Positions 1-5,971 of a stretch of DNA of 6,080 nt are shown one piece after another. Under the pieces are notes generated by a model. It ran no database searches, had not been told where the DNA came from, and saw only the letters and a program-made list of their open reading frames with translations. Position 1 is the stretch's first letter. The number at the start of each line of letters is the position of its first letter. The stretch comes from Tannerella sp. Its GTDB lineage: Bacteria > Bacteroidota > Bacteroidia > Bacteroidales > Tannerellaceae. The stretch spans positions 1 to 6,080 of the forward strand of contig JAISGW010000031.1 of the NCBI GenBank assembly GCA_031262895.1, given 5' to 3'. Both the position numbers and the translations under genes were made by a program.

Positions 1-1
1 C

Positions 2-772
2 TGTTTATTACGACGTGGCTTCTTCCTTTGGCAGGCCAAAGCCAATTATACCGAAGAACTGCGTAATGAATTGCTGGGCGCTTACATGAATGCCCTCCGC
101 CAATACCAGCCGGTCGACGAGAAGCAGTTCCGCCAACATCTCCGCCATTTCGTCTTATTCCGCACCCTGCAAGTGCTGGGTGCCTACGGTTTCCGGGGGT
201 ATTTTGAGAAGAAGCCGCATTTCATGCAAAGCGTTCCTTTCGCTATCGAGAATCTGCGACAACTGTTGAAAGAAGACTTTCCCGAATATCCTTACCTCTA
301 TACCCTCCTTTGCCGCTTGACCGAGTTGAAGCAGTTCTCCGACGATCGGCAAAAACGACGGCTCGAAGTCAAAGTGGTCAGTTTCGCCTACAAGAAAGGC
401 TTGCCCGACGACCCCAGCGGCAATGGGGGCGGTTTCATCTTTGATTGTCGCGCCATCAACAATCCCGGCAAATACGAACGATATAACCATTTCACCGGAT
501 TGGACGAACCGGTCATCCGCTTCTTGGAAGAAGACGGTGAAATCGTACGTTTTTTAGAACATGTGACAGCTTTGGTCGATGCCAGCGTCAAACGCTACTT
601 AGAACGGGGCTTCACCCACCTGACAATAGGCTTCGGCTGCACCGGCGGCCAACATCGTTCGGTTTATGCCGCCCAACATCTGGCCGAACACTTGAGCCAC
701 TCCTTTGACGTCCGTGTCAGCCTCACCCATCGGGAGCAAAACATCGAACAAGTATTCGATACTTCCCGATGA
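2..772 (+). CDS. AmgK-like amino-sugar kinase fused to RapZ C-terminal domain (3' part)
   Basis: The gene enters from the left edge, so only about 256 C-terminal residues are visible. Bases 2 to about 350 encode the helical C-terminal lobe of an aminoglycoside-phosphotransferase-type kinase (LWQAKANY, then an aromatic-rich helical stretch). Bases from about 355 encode a RapZ C-terminal domain: SFAYKKGLP, FDCRAINNP (from 440), TGLDEPV, and the loop GCTGGQHRS at 635-661. AmgK kinases phosphorylate MurNAc/GlcNAc at the anomeric position in peptidoglycan recycling, and the RapZ domain of E. coli binds glucosamine-6-phosphate. Here that domain ends HREQNIEQVFDTSR, without the basic KRK-type tail that E. 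coli RapZ uses for RNA contact. The stop overlaps the next gene's start by ATGA. A TTG at 71 could be called as a start, but homology continues upstream of it, so the TTG is internal. An apparent frameshift lies near base 23. The domain call is firm. The substrate is inferred from family and from the neighbouring murU-like gene. Confidence 0.85.
   Translation, partial: CLLRRGFFLWQAKANYTEELRNELLGAYMNALRQYQPVDEKQFRQHLRHFVLFRTLQVLGAYGFRGYFEKKPHFMQSVPFAIENLRQLLKEDFPEYPYLYTLLCRLTELKQFSDDRQKRRLEVKVVSFAYKKGLPDDPSGNGGGFIFDCRAINNPGKYERYNHFTGLDEPVIRFLEEDGEIVRFLEHVTALVDASVKRYLERGFTHLTIGFGCTGGQHRSVYAAQHLAEHLSHSFDVRVSLTHREQNIEQVFDTSR
18..28 (+). other. Apparent -1 frameshift (one missing T) in the kinase domain
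   Basis: Bases 3-23 read VYYDVAS in frame 3. The continuation FLWQAKANY is found only in frame 2, from base 23 onward. Together they make VYYDVASFLWQAKANY, the kind of block expected in AmgK-type kinases. The in-frame alternative, CLLRRGFF, is not. Adding one T in the tcttcc stretch restores a single frame. No canonical slippery heptamer (X XXY YYZ) is present, so programmed frameshifting is unlikely. A true inactivating mutation and a sequencing or assembly error are both possible. Confidence 0.65.
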
Positions 773-1503
773 AAGCGATGATTTTGGCGGCCGGTTTAGG
801 CACACGGCTAAAACCCTTAACCGACACGGTTCCCAAAGCCTTGATTCCCATACAGGGGAAACCTTTATTAGAACATCTCATCCGGCGCTTGGCCGCTGCC
901 GGCTTTCGGGAAATTGTCGTCAATGTCCATCACTTAGCCGGGCAAATCATCGACTTCCTCAAAGCACACGATAACTTCGGGCTTGACATCCGCATCTCCG
1001 ACGAAAGGGCTTGCCTGCTCGACACGGGAGGCGGCATCAAACACGCGGCTTCCTACCTCAACGACGGCGAACCTTTCCTCGTTCACAATGTAGACATCCT
1101 TTCAGACATTGACCTGCGAGCCTTATATAAGGCGCATTGCCAGAGCCACGCAATGGCTACCCTTTTGGTTAGCGACCGCCCCGCAAGCCGACGCCTCCTT
1201 TTTGACAAGGAGCAACGCTTATGCGGATGGCAGAACCGGCAAAGCGGGGAAGTGAAGTCGCCCTACGCGGATTTTCAGGCGGGAGCTTACACGGGCTATG
1301 CTTTCGGAGGCATACACGTGCTCTCGCCAGAGGCTCTTGATTGCATGGAAACTTGGAGCGACCGATTTTCCATCATTGATTTTTACTTGAACGTTTGCCC
1401 CGAACACGAAGTGCAGGCGTGGCCCGTTAAAGCCGGCCGCCTGCTTGACGTAGGGAAACCGGAGACCTTGGCTGAAGCCGAAGGTTTCCCCGGCCTGATT
1501 TAG
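769..1503 (+). CDS. murU: MurU-like sugar-1-phosphate nucleotidyltransferase
   Basis: This is a 244-residue protein with the Rossmann-like fold of sugar nucleotidyltransferases. The N-terminus carries the NTP-binding signature LAAGLGTRLKPLTDTVPK (residues 6-23), with R13 and K23 as the expected catalytic residues. DTGGGI follows at 85-90. HNVDI at 106-110 supplies the metal-binding D109, and LDVGKPETL at 226-234 supplies the second metal Asp (D227). MurU joins MurNAc-1-phosphate to UTP to give UDP-MurNAc, which bypasses de novo synthesis during cell-wall recycling. The size is near that of known MurU proteins (about 220-245 residues), without the extra C-terminal repeats of GlmU or GlgC. The start overlaps the kinase stop (ATGA), implying coupled translation with the enzyme that would supply its substrate. 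Mannose-1-P or glucose-1-P specificity cannot be excluded by sequence alone, but the neighbour favours MurU. It is cytoplasmic. Confidence 0.85.
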   Translation: MKAMILAAGLGTRLKPLTDTVPKALIPIQGKPLLEHLIRRLAAAGFREIVVNVHHLAGQIIDFLKAHDNFGLDIRISDERACLLDTGGGIKHAASYLNDGEPFLVHNVDILSDIDLRALYKAHCQSHAMATLLVSDRPASRRLLFDKEQRLCGWQNRQSGEVKSPYADFQAGAYTGYAFGGIHVLSPEALDCMETWSDRFSIIDFYLNVCPEHEVQAWPVKAGRLLDVGKPETLAEAEGFPGLI

Positions 1504-1526
1504 TCAATCATATAATATATACCATT
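1504..1526 (+). promoter_or_regulatory. AT-rich gap and translation start region before the phosphoesterase gene
   Basis: Only 4 of these 23 bases are G or C, in an otherwise G+C-rich window. A TATAAT string sits at 1511-1516, but it is only 11 bases from the ATG and has no recognisable -33 partner. The Bacteroidetes -7 motif (TAnnTTTG) is absent. The best reading is an unstructured AT-rich ribosome entry region, as Bacteroidetes commonly use in place of a strong Shine-Dalgarno site. An internal promoter is possible but not supported. Confidence 0.3.
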
Positions 1527-2534
1527 ATGCATTCGATAAAATCGTTTTTTTTCAATTTAACGCTTGTCTTAGGCTGCCTATTCGCAACAACAACGACGGC
1601 GCAAGGACAAAGGGACTTCCATTTCAACGCGCGGGGGCAATTTAAAATTGTCCAATTCTCCGATACGCATTACATCTATAATAATCCGGAAGCCCAAGTA
1701 GCCCTGAAGGGTGTGGGTGAAATCATGGACGCCGAGAAACCGGACCTTGTCATCATTACCGGCGACCTCATCTACGGTCAGCCGGCCGACCAATCCTTGC
1801 GCACCTTGCTCGACGTGGTGGCCGCCCGTAAGACGCCATTCATCGTCGCCTTTGGTAATCACGACGACGAATTCGACCTGAGCCGAGAGCAACTGTTCCA
1901 AATCGTCCGCTCCTATCCAAGCAATGTCACCTATAACACGGAAGGGATTTCCGGCGTAGGCAATTGTTTCTTCCCTTTGAAAGGGAAAGACGGCAAAACG
2001 GAAGCCGTCTTTTATTGCTTCGATTCCCATTCCTACACCCAGTTGCCCGGCGCCAAAGGCTACGACTTCATCCGTTTCGATCAGATTGCCTGGTATCGCA
2101 AGCAAAGTGCGGCCTTCACGGAAGCCAACGGCGGTAAACCCATACCTTCGCTGGCCTTCTTCCATATCCCTGTGCCGGAATTTGCCTACGCGTCGGCCGA
2201 CGAGAAGTGCATCCTGCGCGGAACACGGGCGGAACACGCCTGCCCTTCCAGTTTGAACTCCGGCCTGTTCGCCTCCATGAAGGAAATGGGCGACATCGAA
2301 GGTATCTTTGTCGGACATGACCACGACAACGATTACGCCGTCAATTACAAAGGAATCCTTCTCGCTTACGGCCGGTACTCCGGAGGAAATACCGTTTACA
2401 ACGACTTGAAGCCCAATGGCGCCCGCGTCATTCTCTTGACAGAAGGCCAGCCCGGCTTCAGGACTTGGATACATCTGCGGGGCGGTGACATCATCCAAGA
2501 CTACCGCTTCCCGGCCGACTTCACAAAGAAATGA
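1527..2534 (+). CDS. Exported calcineurin-like metallophosphoesterase (PAP29/Dcr2-like)
   Basis: A 335-residue protein starts with a signal sequence: K5, a hydrophobic run at about residues 7-20, then TTTTAQGQ, with likely cleavage after A25. C17 in VLGC resembles a lipobox, but the -2 Leu makes lipoprotein processing less likely. The mature part contains the full set of dinuclear-metal motifs: FSDTH (D46, H48), ITGD (D80), FGNHDD (N111, H112), FFHIP (H213) and VGHDHDND (H264, H266). The FFHIPVPEFA block and the GHDHDNDY ending closely resemble the branch containing plant purple acid phosphatase 29 and yeast Dcr2, so it is probably a phosphomonoesterase or phosphodiesterase of the periplasm or outer surface. 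The natural substrate is unknown. The stop overlaps the mtaB start by 4 bases (2531-2534). All ligands are intact, so the enzyme should be active. Confidence 0.88.
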   Translation: MHSIKSFFFNLTLVLGCLFATTTTAQGQRDFHFNARGQFKIVQFSDTHYIYNNPEAQVALKGVGEIMDAEKPDLVIITGDLIYGQPADQSLRTLLDVVAARKTPFIVAFGNHDDEFDLSREQLFQIVRSYPSNVTYNTEGISGVGNCFFPLKGKDGKTEAVFYCFDSHSYTQLPGAKGYDFIRFDQIAWYRKQSAAFTEANGGKPIPSLAFFHIPVPEFAYASADEKCILRGTRAEHACPSSLNSGLFASMKEMGDIEGIFVGHDHDNDYAVNYKGILLAYGRYSGGNTVYNDLKPNGARVILLTEGQPGFRTWIHLRGGDIIQDYRFPADFTKK

Positions 2535-3859
2535 CCGACACTTCCCTCTTCGAGAACAAGACGGCAGTCTATCATACGCTGGGTTGCAAACTCAACTTCG
2601 CGGAGACCTCCGCTATCGGCAAACTATTGGCCGAACAAGGCATCCGAAGGGCGGCCGAAGGTGAAAAAGTCGACATCTGCGTCATCAACACCTGTTCGGT
2701 GACGGAGTTGGCCGACCGCAAATGCCGCCAATCCATCCGACATATCATCAGGCAGTATCCCGATGCCTTCGTTGTCGTGACCGGCTGCTACGCCCAGCTC
2801 AAGCCGGAGGAAGTGGCCCATATAGAAGGCGTAGATTTGGTTTTGGGAGCCGACCAAAAATCCGATATCCTCTCTTACCTCGACAAATTGGAGAAACATG
2901 GGACGGGGCAGATTGCCACTTCTCCCGTAAAAGACATACGCCGCTTCATCCCTTCCTGTTCTTCCGACGACCGTACGCGGCATTTCCTTAAGGTTCAGGA
3001 TGGTTGCAATTATTTTTGTACGTATTGTACCATACCCTTCGCCAGGGGACGAAGCCGCAATGCAGCCGTGGCCGACTTGGTGTCCCAAGCAGAGGAAGTA
3101 GCCCGCGAAGGAGGGAAGGAAATTGTGCTTACCGGCGTCAACATTGGCGACTTCGGACGCTCCACGGGCGAAAACTTTTTGGAATTGATTCGTGCCTTAG
3201 ACGAGGTGGAAGGCATTGCGCGTTACCGCATTTCTTCGATAGAGCCGGACTTACTTAGCGATGAAATCATCTCCTTTGTCGCCGGAAGCCGACGTTTTGC
3301 CCCGCATTTCCATATTCCTTTGCAAAGCGGAAGCGACGCCGTGCTGCAACTGATGCACCGTCGCTACGACACCGCCTTGTTCCGACACAAGGTGGAAAGG
3401 GTAAAGACACAGATGCCGGACGCTTTCATCGGCGTCGACGTGATAGTCGGCATGCGGGGCGAAACACCGGAACGCTTTCAAGAATCGTACGACTTCATCC
3501 AAAGCCTGGATGTCTCGCAGTTGCATGTCTTCAGCTACTCGGAACGCCCCGGTACACAGGCCTTGAAAATTGGCCAGGCCGTTCCTCCGCAGGAGAAACA
3601 AACGCGAAGCCATCGCCTGCTGCAACTTTCCGATAAGAAATGGCGCGCCTTTTACGAAGCCCATATCGGCCGCGAGGTGCAGGTGCTTTTCGAACAAGCC
3701 CGCAAAGGTGATTATATGCACGGCTTCACGGAAAACTACATCAAAGTGGAAGCCCCTTACGAGGCCGCGCAGGTGAACCGGCTTCAAACGCTGCGGCTGG
3801 GCGGTTGGAATGCCGACCACAGCCTGCTCACTGAGCAAGCTTTAAGCGGAAAAATATGA
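2531..3859 (+). CDS. mtaB: tRNA (t6A37) methylthiotransferase MtaB
   Basis: This 442-residue radical-SAM enzyme converts t6A to ms2t6A at position 37 of ANN-decoding tRNAs. The N-terminal MTTase domain (about 10-125) shows the three cysteines that bind the auxiliary 4Fe-4S cluster: C19 in TLGCKLNFAE, C55 in INTCSVTE and C86 in VTGCYAQLKP. The radical SAM core follows with C159, C163 and C166 in DGCNYFCTYCTIPFARGRSR, the canonical CxxxCxxC. ISSIEPDLL and PLQSGSD are typical later blocks of the family. A TRAM RNA-binding domain occupies about the last 65 residues (GREVQVLFEQ to the end). The GCKLNFAE form and the length fit MtaB rather than MiaB or RimO. The gene overlaps both neighbours by 4 bases, so it is probably co-translated with them, although its function is unrelated to envelope metabolism. 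The protein is cytoplasmic. Confidence 0.95.
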   Translation: MTDTSLFENKTAVYHTLGCKLNFAETSAIGKLLAEQGIRRAAEGEKVDICVINTCSVTELADRKCRQSIRHIIRQYPDAFVVVTGCYAQLKPEEVAHIEGVDLVLGADQKSDILSYLDKLEKHGTGQIATSPVKDIRRFIPSCSSDDRTRHFLKVQDGCNYFCTYCTIPFARGRSRNAAVADLVSQAEEVAREGGKEIVLTGVNIGDFGRSTGENFLELIRALDEVEGIARYRISSIEPDLLSDEIISFVAGSRRFAPHFHIPLQSGSDAVLQLMHRRYDTALFRHKVERVKTQMPDAFIGVDVIVGMRGETPERFQESYDFIQSLDVSQLHVFSYSERPGTQALKIGQAVPPQEKQTRSHRLLQLSDKKWRAFYEAHIGREVQVLFEQARKGDYMHGFTENYIKVEAPYEAAQVNRLQTLRLGGWNADHSLLTEQALSGKI

Positions 3860-4746
3860 AAGACAAACTGCTCTATGTCCTACTTTACGGATGGGTGCGG
3901 CTGACTGCCCTGCTTCCTTTTCCGCTGCTGTATCTGTTTTCCGATGGCCTCTACCTGTTGGCCTACCATCTCGTGCGTTACCGTCGCAAAGTGGTGCGCC
4001 GCAATCTTGCGGCCTCCTTCCCGGAAAAGGCGGCAAAGGAAAGGCGGCAATTGGAGCGGGCCTTCTACCGGCATCTGGCCGACTACTTCACCGAGACCGT
4101 CAAGCTGGCACAATTGCCCATGCGCGAAGTGCAAAGACGCGCTTGCTTGCAGAATCCCGAATTGATAGACCGGCTGATGGATGAGGGGCATCCTTGCGTC
4201 TTGATGCTGATGGGACATTACGGCAACTGGGAATGGTTCTCTTCAGCAAGCAGTTTCTTTCGCGACGCCCATATCTACCAGATATACCGCCCGCTGAAAA
4301 GCAAAGCCTTCGACCGCCTTTTCATCCGGCTGCGCACCCGCTTCGGCGCCCGCCTCATCAAAAAGAACGATACCCTGCGCGATGTCATCCGCCTGAGTCG
4401 CTCGGGCGAACGCTGCGTCGTCATCTTTTTGGCGGACCAGACGCCCAGCCGTGCCAACTTGCATTACTGGACCGAGTTCCTACACCAGGACACGCCGATG
4501 CTGACCGGCCCCGAGCGCATCGCCCGTAAATTAGACATACCCGTTGTCTTCCTCGACGTCGAGCGTAAGACGCGGGGCTTCTACTCGGTAAATTTCGAGC
4601 TTATCTCCGCCACACCTAAGCAAATGCCGGAGAACGCCATCACCGAACAGTACGCCCGCCTAATGGAACAAAGCATAAGCCGCGCCCCCGCCTACTGGCT
4701 CTGGTCGCACAAGCGCTGGAAATACAAACGTGAAGACGCCATCTAA
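3856..4746 (+). CDS. LpxL/HtrB-type lysophospholipid (lipid A) acyltransferase
   Basis: A 296-residue member of the bacterial lipid A late-acyltransferase family. A hydrophobic N-terminal segment (about residues 5-40) would anchor it to the inner membrane, followed by a basic stretch RYRRKVVRRNL. The catalytic HX4E motif is H121-YGNW-E126 in MGHYGNWEWF. Further family blocks are IYRPLKSKAFDRLF, the FLADQTPS segment and the TGPERIARKLDIPVVF segment. These enzymes move an acyl chain from acyl-ACP to a lipid A precursor on the cytoplasmic face of the inner membrane. Some Bacteroidetes paralogues may acylate other lipids, so the exact acceptor is not certain. The start is fixed by the ATGA overlap with mtaB (3856-3859), and a glycosyltransferase follows after 9 bases. 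The length and motifs are complete. Confidence 0.9.
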   Translation: MKDKLLYVLLYGWVRLTALLPFPLLYLFSDGLYLLAYHLVRYRRKVVRRNLAASFPEKAAKERRQLERAFYRHLADYFTETVKLAQLPMREVQRRACLQNPELIDRLMDEGHPCVLMLMGHYGNWEWFSSASSFFRDAHIYQIYRPLKSKAFDRLFIRLRTRFGARLIKKNDTLRDVIRLSRSGERCVVIFLADQTPSRANLHYWTEFLHQDTPMLTGPERIARKLDIPVVFLDVERKTRGFYSVNFELISATPKQMPENAITEQYARLMEQSISRAPAYWLWSHKRWKYKREDAI

Positions 4747-4755
4747 TAACGAATC

Positions 4756-5853
4756 ATGGACACGAATAAGAAACTTGCCGTCATTATCCTCAACTGGAAC
4801 GGGAAGAAGCTGCTTGAGCAATTCCTCCCCTCCATAGTATCCTGCTCTCCCGAAGAAAAGGCCGATATCATCGTAGCCGACAACGGTTCCACCGACGATT
4901 CCATTGCTTTTCTCCGGCAGACCTTCCCCTCCGTGGGTGTGCTCCCGTTAGGGAAAAACTACGGTTTTGCCGAAGGATACGACCGAGCCATAGAAGCCGT
5001 CGAAGCCGAATACATCGTCTTGCTCAACAGCGATGTGGAAGTGACGCCCGGCTGGCTCGAGGCTCCGCTGGCTCTGCTGGAGTCAGACGAGCACATCGCC
5101 TGCGTACAACCGAAGCTGCTCGACTGGAAAGACAAAGGGCGCTTCGAATATGCCGGAGCCGCCGGCGGGTTCATCGACCGCTTCGGCTATCCCTTCTGTC
5201 GGGGCCGCCTTTTAGGCGCGGTGGAGGAAGACCGCGGCCAGTACGATACGGAAGCCGACTTGCTTTGGGGCAGCGGTGCCTGCCTCTTCGTACGCAGGAG
5301 CATTTTTCTAAAAGAGGGCGGATTAGACGCCGGCTTCTTTGCCCATCAGGAGGAGGTGGAGATGTGCTGGCGGCTGCGTTGTCGCGGATACCGCATCCTC
5401 TTCACGCCCCGTTCCACCGTTTACCATGTGGGCGGCGCCACCTTGCAGGCCTCCAACCCGCACAAGACCTTCCTTAATTTCCGGAACAGCTTGCTGATGA
5501 TTTATAAGAACCTGCCCGAAGCTTACCTTCGACCTGCCCTTCGCGTCCGTTTCTTTCTGGATTATGTGGCCGCCTTGAAATTCCTCCTCGCCGGACAAAG
5601 GGGCGACGCCCGGGCCGTCGTCCGCGCACGCCGCGCCTTCCGAGACCTCCGCAAGACCTATTTGCCCGTTCGCGAAGAGAACCTGCGGAAGGCTCTCGTC
5701 CCCGTTCCGCCGGAACTGTTCAAGAAGAGCCTCGTACTCTCTTTTTACCTGCACGGCCGCAAAACCTTTGCCGCGCTGCGACCGCCATACCTAAAGGGCG
5801 AAGGGCGCTTACAACGAAGCACTGGAAATCTACAGCAAGTTGGCAAAAGTTGA
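4756..5853 (+). CDS. Family-2 glycosyltransferase with replaced C-terminal tail
   Basis: A GT-A fold glycosyltransferase related to the rhamnosyltransferase-like GT2 group. The N-terminus begins VIILNWNGKKLL. D42 in ADNGSTDDS and the metal-binding D93 in LLNSDVEVTPGW are in place. YAGAAGGFIDRFGYPFCRGR, LLWGSGACLFVRR and EEVEMCWRLRCRGYRI then give the acceptor-side blocks, with E/D-W in the expected position. VYHVGGATL and FLNFRNSLLMIYKNLPE are also typical. It probably adds a sugar to a lipid-linked or cell-surface glycan at the inner membrane; donor and acceptor are unknown. The start ATG lies 9 bases after the acyltransferase stop. The final residues after HGRKTFAAL (about residue 341) look foreign: the frame passes RPPYLKGEGRLQRS and stops at 5851-5853 inside sequence that encodes a TPR protein in another frame. 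The original stop was probably lost in a rearrangement. The catalytic domain is intact and activity may survive. Confidence 0.88.
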   Translation: MDTNKKLAVIILNWNGKKLLEQFLPSIVSCSPEEKADIIVADNGSTDDSIAFLRQTFPSVGVLPLGKNYGFAEGYDRAIEAVEAEYIVLLNSDVEVTPGWLEAPLALLESDEHIACVQPKLLDWKDKGRFEYAGAAGGFIDRFGYPFCRGRLLGAVEEDRGQYDTEADLLWGSGACLFVRRSIFLKEGGLDAGFFAHQEEVEMCWRLRCRGYRILFTPRSTVYHVGGATLQASNPHKTFLNFRNSLLMIYKNLPEAYLRPALRVRFFLDYVAALKFLLAGQRGDARAVVRARRAFRDLRKTYLPVREENLRKALVPVPPELFKKSLVLSFYLHGRKTFAALRPPYLKGEGRLQRSTGNLQQVGKS

Positions 5854-5917
5854 GCCACAGGCTTTCCAACCCACAGTGGATTTGGTTCGACAAAACATGG
5901 AACTACTTGTGTTATAA
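5795..5917 (+). pseudogene. Headless 3' remnant of a tetratricopeptide-repeat protein gene
   Basis: Frame 2 is open from 5795 (after a TAA at 5792) to the TAA at 5915-5917. It encodes AKGAYNEALEIYSKLAKVEP and then a 20-residue tail ending MELLVL. The first part has the spacing of the second half of a TPR unit (G-x-Y-x-E-A-L ... Y-x-K-L ... P). There is no start codon or ribosome site, and the frame overlaps the end of the glycosyltransferase in a different frame. Reading YLKGEGRY from the glycosyltransferase frame and then NEAL would also fit a TPR if one T of the cgctt run were removed. Base composition is lower in G+C here (46 of 110 bases between 5821 and 5930) than just upstream. This is most simply the tail of another gene joined here by deletion or insertion. 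It is not expected to be expressed as such. Confidence 0.55.
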
Positions 5918-5933
5918 GGTTTATCAGTCAATC

Positions 5934-5971
5934 GAGTAGGCGGGAACGGGGTTATCCCGTTCCAACCTCTC
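5934..5971 (-). ncRNA. Group II intron domain VI with branch-point adenosine
   Basis: On the - strand an 8-bp stem GGAACGGG/CCCGUUCC (5963-5956 with 5950-5943) closes a 5-base loop. Below it GGU pairs with GCC, A5968 with U5938, and GAG (5971-5969) with CUC (5936-5934). This leaves A5937 bulged on the 3' strand. That A is the seventh base from the inferred intron end at 5931, as expected for the lariat branch point. Confidence 0.8.

Noticed and set aside
20..30. Programmed -1 frameshift site
   Set aside because: No X XXY YYZ slippery heptamer and no evident downstream stem or pseudoknot; a simple one-base loss is the better explanation.
71..73. TTG as the start of a stand-alone RapZ-domain gene
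   Set aside because: Kinase-type sequence continues in frame upstream (LWQAKANY) and no ribosome site precedes the TTG; kept only as a possible restart after the frameshift.
1511..1516. TATAAT as a -10 promoter box
   Set aside because: It is 11 bases from the start codon, has no upstream partner, and does not match the Bacteroidetes -7 motif TAnnTTTG.
1578..2498. A 306-codon open frame on the - strand opposite the phosphoesterase gene
   Set aside because: It mirrors a well-supported gene with all catalytic motifs. Its own translation shows no recognisable domain, and G+C-rich coding often leaves the opposite strand open.
3251..3838. A 195-codon - strand open frame opposite mtaB
   Set aside because: It lies wholly inside mtaB, has no family motif and no start context; it is an antisense shadow of biased codon use.
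5926..5933. AGTCAATC also present at 1502-1509, as a possible intron target duplication
   Set aside because: It is an eight-base match with no extended similarity. Group II introns do not create target duplications, and three of the bases belong to the intron itself.
5943..5963. GC-rich 8-bp hairpin that could be a rho-independent terminator for the + strand operon
   Set aside because: It lacks a following T run on the + strand and fits exactly as the upper stem of intron domain VI on the - strand.
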